Positions 9,255-17,693 of a stretch of DNA of 64,000 nucleotides are shown one piece after another (position 1 is the first letter of the stretch; the number at the start of each line of letters is the position of its first letter). Source of the stretch: CAYJHC01 sp964369805 (GTDB lineage: Bacteria; Bacillota; Clostridia; Peptostreptococcales; Anaerovoracaceae). The translations under genes were made by a program, and so were the position numbers. The notes below the pieces were generated by a model, which worked only from the letters and a program-made list of their open reading frames with translations, was not told the DNA's origin and ran no database searches. Location of the stretch: the NCBI GenBank assembly GCA_964369805.1, contig CAYJFM010000002.1, forward strand, positions 20,617 to 84,616. Direction: 5' to 3'.

Positions 9255-10460
9255 TTAGGCTTGGTGCACAGCTCCTGATTCTAATAGTTCATTTATTCTT
9301 TCCTCAGTATAGCCTGCTTCACGTAGAATTTCAATGCTTTGGGCCCCAGGGAAATTTGATGCTGGATTATATGGGTCCACTGGAGTCTTACTAAATTTTA
9401 TTGGAGTATTTATAGCCATCATTTTTCCAACTGTTGGTTGCTCTATTTCTACAGCAACATCTAGTTCTTTAGTTTGTGGAATATTTAAAAACTCAACAAC
9501 GGTTTGAACTACTGATGCTGGTACCATTACATCCTTCAATTTTTTCTCCATATCTGCTTTGCATTGCTTAATAGTTGCAAGCTCGATAGCTTCAATTAAA
9601 ACTTCCCTGTTAGCATTTCTCTCTTCATTACAAGCAAATCTTTCATCTCCAAGTAGTTCCTCAAGACCCATAGCCATGCAGAATCTCTTCCACTCTTCTT
9701 CTTTTGTTATTGCAACAGCGATATGTCCATCAGCGGCTGTAAACTCTCCAAAAGGAGCAAACCATGGATGGTGGTTTCCTGTTCTTGGAGTAAATTCACC
9801 CTTAACAGAATGTTCTAGAACTGCTCCCTCACACATGTAAAAAGCACAATCTAGCATTGCAATATCTACTCTAGTTCCTTCCCCAGTTTTTTGTCTATTT
9901 AGTAAAGCCATTGATAATCCGCGCAACAAGTTTAAGCCTGCCCATGTATCACACATTGAGAATCCAGGTTTAATTGGAACTTGTCCCTCATTTCCAGTTT
10001 GCCCAATGAGCCCGCTTCTTGCTGCTGCTATAATATCCATACAAGGTAGATGTGATAATGGCCCGTAAGTACCAAAGCCTGCAATAGATCCATATATTAT
10101 TTTTGGATTCACTTTGATCATTTCTTCATAACCTAGCCCTAATTTTTCTAAGGTTCCAGACTTAAAGTTTTCAATAACTATATCTACATCCTTAACTAGC
10201 TCCATAACTAATTTTTTGCCTTCCTCAGAACGCATATCTATAGCTATCCCTTTTTTCCCTCTATTATACTGGCAAAAGTATAGACTCACATCGTTTACAT
10301 ATGGTCCATATTCTCTTGATAAGTCCCCTCCGCCTGGTCTTTCAATTTTTATCATTTCAGCACCTAGGTCAGCAAGGAGCATTCCACAAAACGGCGCTGC
10401 TAATACTTGAGAAAAGTCTAATATTTTTATTCCTTCTAGCAGTTTTTTATTCATACACAT
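9255..10460 (-). CDS. Class III CoA-transferase (CaiB/BaiF family), with catalytic Asp
   Basis: A 401-residue family III CoA-transferase. It opens LEGIKILDFSQVLAAPFCG, has the ADLGAEMIKIERP and NRGKKGIAIDM signatures, and carries an Asp at residue 171 in GFSMCDTWAG, the position of the catalytic Asp169 of formyl-CoA transferase. Enzymes of this type move CoA between carboxylic acids (oxalate, carnitine/crotonobetaine, benzylsuccinate). The exact acid here is unknown. It lies 69 bases after a paralogue, and the two may form a heteromer. Start choice between ATGs two codons apart is uncertain. Confidence 0.93.
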   Translation of the reverse strand: MCMNKKLLEGIKILDFSQVLAAPFCGMLLADLGAEMIKIERPGGGDLSREYGPYVNDVSLYFCQYNRGKKGIAIDMRSEEGKKLVMELVKDVDIVIENFKSGTLEKLGLGYEEMIKVNPKIIYGSIAGFGTYGPLSHLPCMDIIAAARSGLIGQTGNEGQVPIKPGFSMCDTWAGLNLLRGLSMALLNRQKTGEGTRVDIAMLDCAFYMCEGAVLEHSVKGEFTPRTGNHHPWFAPFGEFTAADGHIAVAITKEEEWKRFCMAMGLEELLGDERFACNEERNANREVLIEAIELATIKQCKADMEKKLKDVMVPASVVQTVVEFLNIPQTKELDVAVEIEQPTVGKMMAINTPIKFSKTPVDPYNPASNFPGAQSIEILREAGYTEERINELLESGAVHQA

Positions 10461-10529
10461 AATTGCTAAGCCCTACATTTAATAGTAATGGCTACGCACT
10501 CCTTTCTTCGTTACAATCCCATCCATTTC

Positions 10530-11708
10530 CTATATGACACCTTTTGTCTTAAGATCTTCTAAATCGCTCGTTGCAATATTAATAGAACAATAAATATCTT
10601 CATTATTTTCGCCAAGCTTTGGTGCTGGAAGAATATCACTTTCTATCTCACCTATAAATTTTATTGGTCTTCCTGGCATTTGTACCTTACCAATTAAAGG
10701 GTTTTCAATTTCATGAAGCATATTTCTCTCATGAAGTTGAGGATCTGTTAGGGCTTGTTCAGTTGTTCCACACATTGTACCTGGAATTAATATCTCATCA
10801 CAAATATCAGAAAACTCTTTCATTGTGTAGTCTTCTAATAGCTTTTCTAACTTTACTCTAAGGTCACCAAAGTAGTTTTGCCCTCTATATAAATTTGAAC
10901 TATACTTTTCATCAGAAGCCCACTCTGGATGGCCAAAACGTATAGATAACTTCTTCCATTGATCGTCAGAAGATGCACCAATTGCAACATATCCATCTTT
11001 GCACTTTAATACATCATACGGATTAATATTTGGATGGGCATTTCCAGTACGCATAGGGTCTCTTCCTGTTGCACTATAAGTAATTACCTTATCTTCAGAT
11101 ATAGCAAGTAATGTAGCGCATAATGCGGTTTCTACTAATTGTCCCTCTCCAGTTTCTTTCATGTGCATAATTGCTAGGGTAATTCCTGCTGACAAGAAAG
11201 TTGCTGAGTATCTCTCTCCAATTGAAAATCCGATTCTGGTTGGAGGTGCATCTGGGAAACCTGTAACATGCATAGCTCCACTTTTTGCTTGAGCAAGCAG
11301 TTCTATTTGGGGGAAGTCATTCCCCTCTCCAGTAGATCCATATCCTGTAGTTCTTCCATATATTATTGCAGGTTTTAGTTTAGCCATATCCTCATATCCA
11401 AGGCCTATAGCTTCCAATGTGCCAATAGGGAAGTTCTCTAAAACAACATCCGCTGTTTTAACCAATTCCTTAAAAATTTCCTGGCCTTCTTTTTTAAATA
11501 GATTTAATGTGATGCTTTTCTTTCCTCTATCTCGAAAGGCGTGATGAGGACTGCTTCCGTTTACTACTGGCAGCAGTTTCCTTAACTCATCTCCTTCTTC
11601 TGGCATTTCTACTTTTATTACTTCTGCCCCGTAGTCAGCTAATTCCATTCCACAGTATCCAGAAAGAGTCATCAAATCTAACACTCTTATTCCTTTTAAA
11701 GGCTCCAT
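10530..11708 (-). CDS. Class III CoA-transferase paralogue with Glu at the catalytic Asp position
   Basis: A 392-residue CaiB/BaiF-family protein from the ATG at 11708, which has an AAGGAG site seven bases upstream. It keeps the fold signatures LKGIRVLDLMTLSGYCG, ADYGAEVIKVEMP and RDRGKKSITLNL. Aligning GFSIGERYSA with GFSMCDTWAG of its neighbour puts Glu165 where the nucleophilic Asp should be. In the two-subunit benzylsuccinate CoA-transferase BbsEF, related proteins work as a pair. This gene could be the non-catalytic partner of the next gene, or a CoA-transferase using Glu. Both readings are inference. Confidence 0.9.
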   Translation of the reverse strand: MEPLKGIRVLDLMTLSGYCGMELADYGAEVIKVEMPEEGDELRKLLPVVNGSSPHHAFRDRGKKSITLNLFKKEGQEIFKELVKTADVVLENFPIGTLEAIGLGYEDMAKLKPAIIYGRTTGYGSTGEGNDFPQIELLAQAKSGAMHVTGFPDAPPTRIGFSIGERYSATFLSAGITLAIMHMKETGEGQLVETALCATLLAISEDKVITYSATGRDPMRTGNAHPNINPYDVLKCKDGYVAIGASSDDQWKKLSIRFGHPEWASDEKYSSNLYRGQNYFGDLRVKLEKLLEDYTMKEFSDICDEILIPGTMCGTTEQALTDPQLHERNMLHEIENPLIGKVQMPGRPIKFIGEIESDILPAPKLGENNEDIYCSINIATSDLEDLKTKGVI

Positions 11709-11803
11709 AACATTTCTCCTTTCATCAGGTAAAATTTTCTCTATCAGCAAAGGCCCCTATAAAATATTCTTTTAAGAGCCTCTGCTTAATTATTTATATG
11801 CTA

Positions 11804-13447
11804 TTACTTATCTTTTTCTTCAGACTCAGCATAAAAAGTTTCACTTTTCTTAGCTACTTCTTCTAGAAGTTCCTTTTCCTGTAATTCTAAATTTCTTTTA
11901 TGTACTCCATTTCTAGAGTCTTCTTTAAGCCATTTGAATAGTCCAATTTCTACCCCGATAACAATTATCATAAATGGTACCGAAATAATTATTGCTAAAT
12001 ATTTAATCGCATCAAACCCAGTTCCTGTCAATACAATCGTCATAGGGATTATAGCTAGTAAAACGCAGAAGAACATTCTTACTTTCATTGGAGGAGTTCC
12101 TTTTTTTGTTGCAGTCTCAGCTAGTGCTAAAGAAGCTGAATCTAAAGATGGAACTAAGAAGCATACTATAAGTACTAAGATAATAATCGGCCCAAGGATT
12201 GCTCCAAGTGGTAGTGCATTTAATACTTCAAATACAATTCCTTCGCCTATTGCTTCTTGTCCGTTTGTTCCGTTTACTAACCCTGGAACATCCACAATTC
12301 CTTCTACAAAAGTGCTGATTGAGAAGCTACCTAATACTCCAAAGATTATAATGCTTCCTCCAGTAATACCAAACATAGTTGCAAGTGCAAGTGCACGAAT
12401 AGTTCTTCCTTTAGAGATTTTAGCTATAAAAATTCCCATCATTGCTAGGTAGTTCAAATAGAATGCCTGGAAGTAAATTGTCCAGCCCTCTACAAATCCT
12501 GTTTGGTTAATAGGGTCAGTAAATAGTGTCATTCTTATAGAGTCTTCAATAGTGAATCCTATTGAGTTAACAATATTTTTGAAAATAAACTCTGCTGGCC
12601 CCATTAGAAGTACATATAACAAAAAGACTACTGTTAATGCTGCAGCTATATTTGAAATTACTTTCATACCTTTATGAACACCTAAGTATGAAGTAAATGT
12701 GTATATTACACCGATTACTAAAATTACAGCAACTTGCAATACTGGTGTTACCTCAACACCTGTTATTATAGAGAATGCATTTGAAGCTAAAGGAACCCCT
12801 AGTCCTAAAGAAGAGCTTAATGCACCAAGTATCCCAAAAATAACTACAAAGTCGATTACTTTTCCTATTGTTGATTTTCCTTTAACTTTCTCTCCTAACA
12901 TAGCACTGCAAAGTGCACTTGTTTGGAAAGATGATACTTTTCTTACATAAACTCCATAAGCAATTGCTGCACCAAACACTGTATACATTGCTTGATTTAC
13001 AATTCCCCAGTGATAGAATTGATAACTTAATGAAGTTTCTAGTGCTAAAGTGCTTTCTGGCTCCATTCCAAGTCCTGGTGCTGCATAGTAAAATGCCCAC
13101 TCTGCAAATGACCAATAAAGTGCTGCTGACGCTAATGAAGCAAGCAACATCATTATAATATAACTTAATGTGCTAAACTCAGGTTTTGTATCACCAAGCC
13201 TGATTTTACCGTATTTGCTAAAGCAAAGAAATAATGCAATAATAAAAGTCGCAAATGTAAAAACTTGAAATGCAGGGCCTAATACCGCTATCATTTCCCA
13301 AAAAAATCCTGATATTGCTGTAACTGTTCCTTCTGCATTTATTATCATAAACCCTAAAAACACTGTAAGTATAATAACACTAACAACTACTAGTCCTACT
13401 TCTATATTTACTCTAGAATTTTTCTTCTCATTCGTATTAGCATCCAT
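11804..13447 (-). CDS. BCCT-family transporter with altered TM8 aromatic box
   Basis: A 547-residue protein with about twelve transmembrane helices and the betaine/carnitine/choline transporter architecture, including LYWSFAEW in TM4 and a charged C-terminal tail. The family's substrate-binding TM8 motif, usually close to WTxFYWAWW, reads WTIYFQAFY here at residues 322-330. Gln327 replaces the key Trp, and the later Trp pair is Phe/Tyr. The usual cation-pi cage for trimethylammonium groups is therefore absent or rebuilt, so the substrate may not be carnitine or betaine. The gene stands between an acyl-CoA dehydrogenase and the CoA-transferases. It has a good AAAGGAG site. Confidence 0.9.
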   Translation of the reverse strand: MDANTNEKKNSRVNIEVGLVVVSVIILTVFLGFMIINAEGTVTAISGFFWEMIAVLGPAFQVFTFATFIIALFLCFSKYGKIRLGDTKPEFSTLSYIIMMLLASLASAALYWSFAEWAFYYAAPGLGMEPESTLALETSLSYQFYHWGIVNQAMYTVFGAAIAYGVYVRKVSSFQTSALCSAMLGEKVKGKSTIGKVIDFVVIFGILGALSSSLGLGVPLASNAFSIITGVEVTPVLQVAVILVIGVIYTFTSYLGVHKGMKVISNIAAALTVVFLLYVLLMGPAEFIFKNIVNSIGFTIEDSIRMTLFTDPINQTGFVEGWTIYFQAFYLNYLAMMGIFIAKISKGRTIRALALATMFGITGGSIIIFGVLGSFSISTFVEGIVDVPGLVNGTNGQEAIGEGIVFEVLNALPLGAILGPIIILVLIVCFLVPSLDSASLALAETATKKGTPPMKVRMFFCVLLAIIPMTIVLTGTGFDAIKYLAIIISVPFMIIVIGVEIGLFKWLKEDSRNGVHKRNLELQEKELLEEVAKKSETFYAESEEKDK

Positions 13448-13537
13448 AAGATACTCCTTTCCCTAAAAAGTCTGTTTAATATTTTCGTTCTAGCTAAAAT
13501 TCAATGGCGCTTAAGTTTAATTGTTTTTTGTTTTAAA

Positions 13538-13586
13538 AATGCCCACCTACTAACTCACTTTAGGCATTAGTTATGAGGCGGGCATT
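13538..13586 (-). terminator. Terminator or attenuator between acyl-CoA dehydrogenase and BCCT genes
   Basis: Arms 13538-13548 and 13576-13586 pair over 11 bp with one G-U, followed on the minus strand by a U-rich run. It lies downstream of the acyl-CoA dehydrogenase, so the transporter gene either has its own promoter or depends on read-through. Confidence 0.65.
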
Positions 13587-13623
13587 CTAAAAAGTATGGG
13601 TAAAATACTTCTATTTTATTTTT

Positions 13624-14796
13624 TTACCATCCAGTGTAGATTTCTGGACCACGTTTTTTGATTTGACCGCTTACAACAATACGTTGAATTTCAGAAGTTC
13701 CTTCCCAAATTCTATCAACACGTGTGTCACGGAATAATCTCTCTACAGGATTTTCACGCATATAGCCACGTCCACCTAAGATTTGAACGCCTTTATCAGC
13801 TACTCTTCCAACCATTTCAGAAGTCCATAATTTAAGAGCTGAAGCTTTTGCATGACGAAGCTTTCTATCAGCATCTGGTTGAGAAATTTCCCAACAAACA
13901 CGGTAAAGCATACTTTTTGCAGCCATAATATCCATAGCCATATCAGCTAGCATAAATTCTATTGCTTGGCAATCACGGATATATTGACCATTAAATGTTT
14001 TACGAGTCGCAGCAAATTCATTTGCAACATCAAGTACACGAGTAGCTCCACCAACGCAACGAGCCGCGATTCCTAATCTAGCTTCTACGAACCAGTCTTT
14101 TGTCATATCAAAACCTTGGCCAACTTTTCCTAAGATTTTACTTTCATCTACAACTACATCTTCAAATACAAATTCAGGATGTTTGAATGCAAAGTGATGT
14201 GTAAATTGAGGTGTACGTTTAATACTCACTCCAGGAGCATCTTTTTCTACAAAGAATACTGTAGCTTTGTCAACATCTCCATCTACATGTGCATGTACAA
14301 GTAGAAAGTCTGCAACATCACCAACTGTTACATACCATTTTTCACCATTAATTCTATATCCACCATCGCATTTATCAGCTCTAGTTAGGCACATTGTAGG
14401 ATCAGAACCAGCGTCTGCTTCAGTGATTGCATATGCATCTCTACGTTTGTTTTGGCAAGCTGGAATTAAGTATTCTTCGATTTGATCTTGTGTACCAAAG
14501 CACATTGGGTATGATGGTTGAGGAACTGCATCCCAAATAGCTCCTGTCGATTGTCCAAGTTGTTCACTTACTAGCATTTGTTCAAATAGTGTCATTCCTT
14601 GTCCACCGTGCTCTTTTTTATGGTTTGTTGCATTGAAACCCCAGTCCATAACCTTTTGGTTAATAATTGCATGTGTTTCTTTTGTAAGACCATCATTTTC
14701 TTCGCATTCCATTTCATAAGGGAATAAAACCTCTTGTGTAAACGCCTTTGCTTTTTCTTGTAACTCTCTATGCTCTTTGCTTAATGTAAAATCCAT
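13624..14796 (-). CDS. Acyl-CoA dehydrogenase (CaiA/short-chain type)
   Basis: A 390-residue FAD-dependent acyl-CoA dehydrogenase of normal length. Motifs are YAITEADAGSDP (FAD/substrate loop), WYVTVGDVADFLLVH, and the C-terminal RIWEGTSEIQRIV, where Glu is in the position of the catalytic base. LGGRGYMRENPVERLFRDTR completes the C-terminal domain. It introduces or removes an alpha-beta double bond in an acyl-CoA. With a BCCT carrier and CoA-transferases downstream, the set resembles carnitine and gamma-butyrobetaine loci (cai, gbu), but no CaiC, CaiD or ETF genes are in the window. It probably heads the minus-strand cluster. Confidence 0.94.
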   Translation of the reverse strand: MDFTLSKEHRELQEKAKAFTQEVLFPYEMECEENDGLTKETHAIINQKVMDWGFNATNHKKEHGGQGMTLFEQMLVSEQLGQSTGAIWDAVPQPSYPMCFGTQDQIEEYLIPACQNKRRDAYAITEADAGSDPTMCLTRADKCDGGYRINGEKWYVTVGDVADFLLVHAHVDGDVDKATVFFVEKDAPGVSIKRTPQFTHHFAFKHPEFVFEDVVVDESKILGKVGQGFDMTKDWFVEARLGIAARCVGGATRVLDVANEFAATRKTFNGQYIRDCQAIEFMLADMAMDIMAAKSMLYRVCWEISQPDADRKLRHAKASALKLWTSEMVGRVADKGVQILGGRGYMRENPVERLFRDTRVDRIWEGTSEIQRIVVSGQIKKRGPEIYTGW

Positions 14797-15264
14797 AAAT
14801 TGCTCCTTTCTTTCATTTATAGATAAATCTAACGTTTCGTTATTCTTTTATTTTGACTAACGATCTAATTTAGCTAGATTATATAACAGAAAAAGCCAGT
14901 GTCAATTTCTTTTTTGCCACACAATTCTGACAATTTTCCAAGCAAGATAACTTTATTTAAAATTTTAATGCCAAATATAGGTATGTTCATCTTTACTTTC
15001 CTTATATTCCCAATTGCATTTTTTTAAATGGATCAGAATTATGTTTTCCTTTGTACTTTATATTTGCTTTGAAACTAAGCCTTTATTTACTCCAGTTTTA
15101 CAATTGTTACATGTGCATATTATTCATTTTTTTGATTAATATTACATTTTTCTTAGAAATTTTGTTCTTTTTTTAAATAGAGACATCTTGCATTTCATCT
15201 AATTTATATGTATAATTCCCTTACAAATGAGTTTAGTTCTACAAATTATTATTAATTCTACTTC
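14797..15264. other. Gene-free AT-rich intergenic stretch
   Basis: No supportable gene is present between the divergent acyl-CoA dehydrogenase and transposase-like genes. The sequence is T-rich with scattered stops in all frames. It must hold the promoter of the acyl-CoA dehydrogenase gene, but I see no confident -35/-10 pair and no IS-like inverted end. Confidence 0.6.
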
Positions 15265-15370
15265 TAGTGTTAAATGGTGTTATTTCAACAGATATAGTGT
15301 TAACTAGTGCTAAATTTCTTCTTAATTTTGCTATTATTTTATACATTACCTAGTGTTAACTAGTGTTAAA
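15265..15370 (+). repeat. Three pairs of 10-bp tandem repeats (consensus TAGTGTTAAC) before the transposase-like gene
   Basis: Six copies occur as three head-to-tail pairs: 15265-15274/15275-15284 (second copy degenerate), 15295-15304/15305-15314, and 15351-15360/15361-15370. Copies read TAGTGTTAAA, TGGTGTTATT, TAGTGTTAAC, TAGTGCTAAA, TAGTGTTAAC and TAGTGTTAAA. Pair starts are 30 and 56 bp apart. The last pair ends 13 bases before the preferred start codon, so a protein bound there could block transcription or translation. This looks like an iteron or operator array. Confidence 0.75.
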
Positions 15371-15383
15371 AAAGGGGGATGCC

Positions 15384-16943
15384 ATGGCTTATTTTCTGAA
15401 AAAATCCAAATTAAAAAAAGGTGTATATCTTCAAATATATGAAAGTTATTACAATAAAGATACTAAAAGCACATCAAACCGCTCATACAGGTGTATCGGC
15501 TATGTTGATGAGCTTACTACCAATGAAATCCCTGACCCAGTTTCTTACTATTCTTCTTTTGTCACAAAAATGAACGAAAAGCATAAACTGCGTAAGCAAA
15601 ATAAAAAGAAAAAACAGATTTCTACTTCGCCAGTTAAACATCTAGGCTATTTCCCTTTGAAATCAATTTTAAATCGCCTTGATATTTCAAATGAAATAAA
15701 TTCAATAGGAGAAAAACAACATTTTGAAACTTCTCTTTATCCCGTATTAGAAGCTGCCCTTTTTGCTAATGCCGTTAATATGCTTTCTAAAACAAGTGCT
15801 TTTCACAGCCAAATACCTAAACTATATGATACTTTTGAGCTTACACCCCATAATATCTATTTTGGAATCGAAGCTCTTGGTAAAGATTATGAAGCAATCA
15901 TAGATATAATAAATACGAAACTACTTAATAGTACTACTCCAAATAATCAGGACTTATATTTTGTATCACATGATATCAAGTATCCCGCTTCTATGCCTAG
16001 CAAAGACTCTTCACCATATAAAAATCTTCATGCAAATTTACTTTTAGATGCTAATCTTTTGCCAATTGATCTCAAAATACTTACAGATAGCTCTGCAAAT
16101 AAACCGTTTTTGGCAGACTTATTTCATAGCGCAAAAGATAGCAGATTCAAGGGTAAAAAACTTACTTTTGTTGCAGCAGCTCACTCTGGCTTCCAAAATG
16201 TATTACATCATGCAATAAGGAATTCTTATGACTACATAATCAGTAAACCAGTCAACCTTCTCTCTCCTACAGAAAAATCTTGGCTTATTGATAGCTTAGA
16301 CTATACACCTACCTATTCAAGCGATAGTAAGCTTATATCAAAATCAAAATCAGCAGTATTTACTACCACTTATTCTTTTCCACAGCAGTTTGGAGGTTAT
16401 AAATCAGTAACTTTAGAAGAAAGACACATTGCAATCTACTCTCCTTCTAGTCATGGTGCTAGCGATTGTTATACTTATTTAATATCTTCTAAAATAGACG
16501 TTGACTATCAACACCTTTATTTGAAATTTGCAAATATAATCAAAACCAAAGATGCTTATCAAAATATGTTTTTAAGTTTACGTTCTAAGCCTATTTTCCT
16601 TGAAACTGAAAAGTCAATCAAAGGGCATATCTTAATCAGCTATATGACTACATTGCTTCTTGGTATAGCGCTTACCGAAAAACTTCGCATCTGCATTACC
16701 CCTCAAGATTTTACAAATTTCGCTAGAAGTTTCCTTGTGGTTAAAAGTGGTGATCAGGAATATGTAAATGTTAGCAAGCATAGTGAAATAATTCAGTTTA
16801 TAGCAGATACCTTAGATCTACCTTTAACCAATTACTATTTAACTAGTGATGAGGTAGCCTTAATTGCTAATGGTGATGCTTTTTTAAATGAACTTACAGA
16901 TGAACTAAATACATTAATCTGTTCAAACGAGCATATGCTCTAA
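15384..16943 (+). CDS. IS1634/IS4-like transposase-derived protein, apparently lacking DDE residues
   Basis: The 519-residue protein starts at the ATG at 15384 (AAGGGGG site); an in-frame GTG at 15363 lies inside the repeat array. The N-terminus (AYFLKKSKLKKGVYLQIYES, RSYRCIGYVDEL) and the C-terminal RSKPIFLETEKSIKGHILIS resemble IS1634-type transposases. The catalytic positions do not: the expected first Asp region reads LYFVSHDIKY, the second (V-x-D-x-G) reads FVAAAHSGF near residue 265, and the region expected to hold the Glu reads KDAYQNMFLSLRS. The frame is intact, yet no terminal inverted repeats are visible. It could be a domesticated DNA-binding protein that recognises the upstream repeats, or simply a decayed transposase. 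Confidence 0.75.
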   Translation: MAYFLKKSKLKKGVYLQIYESYYNKDTKSTSNRSYRCIGYVDELTTNEIPDPVSYYSSFVTKMNEKHKLRKQNKKKKQISTSPVKHLGYFPLKSILNRLDISNEINSIGEKQHFETSLYPVLEAALFANAVNMLSKTSAFHSQIPKLYDTFELTPHNIYFGIEALGKDYEAIIDIINTKLLNSTTPNNQDLYFVSHDIKYPASMPSKDSSPYKNLHANLLLDANLLPIDLKILTDSSANKPFLADLFHSAKDSRFKGKKLTFVAAAHSGFQNVLHHAIRNSYDYIISKPVNLLSPTEKSWLIDSLDYTPTYSSDSKLISKSKSAVFTTTYSFPQQFGGYKSVTLEERHIAIYSPSSHGASDCYTYLISSKIDVDYQHLYLKFANIIKTKDAYQNMFLSLRSKPIFLETEKSIKGHILISYMTTLLLGIALTEKLRICITPQDFTNFARSFLVVKSGDQEYVNVSKHSEIIQFIADTLDLPLTNYYLTSDEVALIANGDAFLNELTDELNTLICSNEHML

Positions 16944-16980
16944 TTGTAGAGAGTGTGTCTAGAATTTTATTATTTCAATA

Positions 16981-17009
16981 AAAAGAGAAGGGTTTCCCCT
17001 TCTTTTTTT
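16981..17009. terminator. Bidirectional terminator between transposase-like and nitroreductase genes
   Basis: AGAAGGG pairs with CCCTTCT across a TTTC loop, extended by flanking A and T runs to about 11 bp. Genes on both sides converge on it. Confidence 0.8.
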
Positions 17010-17019
17010 AAACTCTATA

Positions 17020-17676
17020 TTAATAGTATCTTACCAGTTCTTCCATCGATGCCCTTTTGCTAACTAATGCGTTTTCTGCTGCTTCAGTTTCCTCATATCC
17101 CATTAGTACGGCTATTAGCATAACCTCATCATCATCTAGTTTAAGGTGCCTTTTCATGACTTCATGATATGAAGATCCTTGTTCTGTAATACAAGTAGCA
17201 ACATTATATTCCATTGCTGCAAGGCAAATGGATTGAATAATCAGTCCTGCATTAAGTACTCCCCACTTATTTTCAAAAAAGTTTTTTTCTATTGTTACAA
17301 ACACTACGCAAGGCGCCTCGTAAAGCCTATTTCCTGCTAATCCCCATGCCTCTCTTTTTCCTTTATCTTCCCTTTTTATTTCTAAAAGCTGAAATAAATC
17401 TATTGCTAATTCTTTTCTACGTTGCCTAAATACAGGATTTAATTCTGGTTCAGGAACATCAACCTCTATACCTGAATTGTACTTTTCCTCATTGTCATTT
17501 TTAATTTTCTCTAAGATTTCTCCTTTTACTATGTGTAGTTTCCAAGGCTGAACATTTGTAGCTGACGGACTTCTTAATGAAGCCATGACTATTTTCTTTA
17601 TCACCTCATCTGGTAACTCTTTTTCTTGAAACTTTCTAGTGCTCTTTCTTAGTTCAATTGCTTTTATTACATCCAT
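17020..17676 (-). CDS. Nitroreductase-family flavoprotein
   Basis: A 218-residue protein with the FMN-binding nitroreductase start AIELRKSTRKFQEKELP, then SPSATNVQPWKLHIV, and near the C-terminus a GYEETE segment of the kind that ends the domain. Such enzymes are NAD(P)H-dependent reductases of nitro, quinone or enone compounds. It sits 17 bases downstream of a MaoC-like hydratase gene on the same strand with an AAGGAGG site, so the two form an operon. A shared role in modifying an acyl-CoA substrate is possible but not shown. Confidence 0.92.
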   Translation of the reverse strand: MDVIKAIELRKSTRKFQEKELPDEVIKKIVMASLRSPSATNVQPWKLHIVKGEILEKIKNDNEEKYNSGIEVDVPEPELNPVFRQRRKELAIDLFQLLEIKREDKGKREAWGLAGNRLYEAPCVVFVTIEKNFFENKWGVLNAGLIIQSICLAAMEYNVATCITEQGSSYHEVMKRHLKLDDDEVMLIAVLMGYEETEAAENALVSKRASMEELVRYY

Positions 17677-17693
17677 ATTAAACCTCCTTTTGT

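Noticed and set aside
11934..12452. Plus-strand frame of 172 codons
   Set aside because: Antisense shadow of the BCCT gene; low-complexity Ile/Pro/Thr composition typical of reverse-complemented membrane proteins.
14797..16980. A complete, mobile insertion sequence around the transposase-like gene
   Set aside because: I could not find matching inverted ends or a target duplication, and catalytic residues seem absent.
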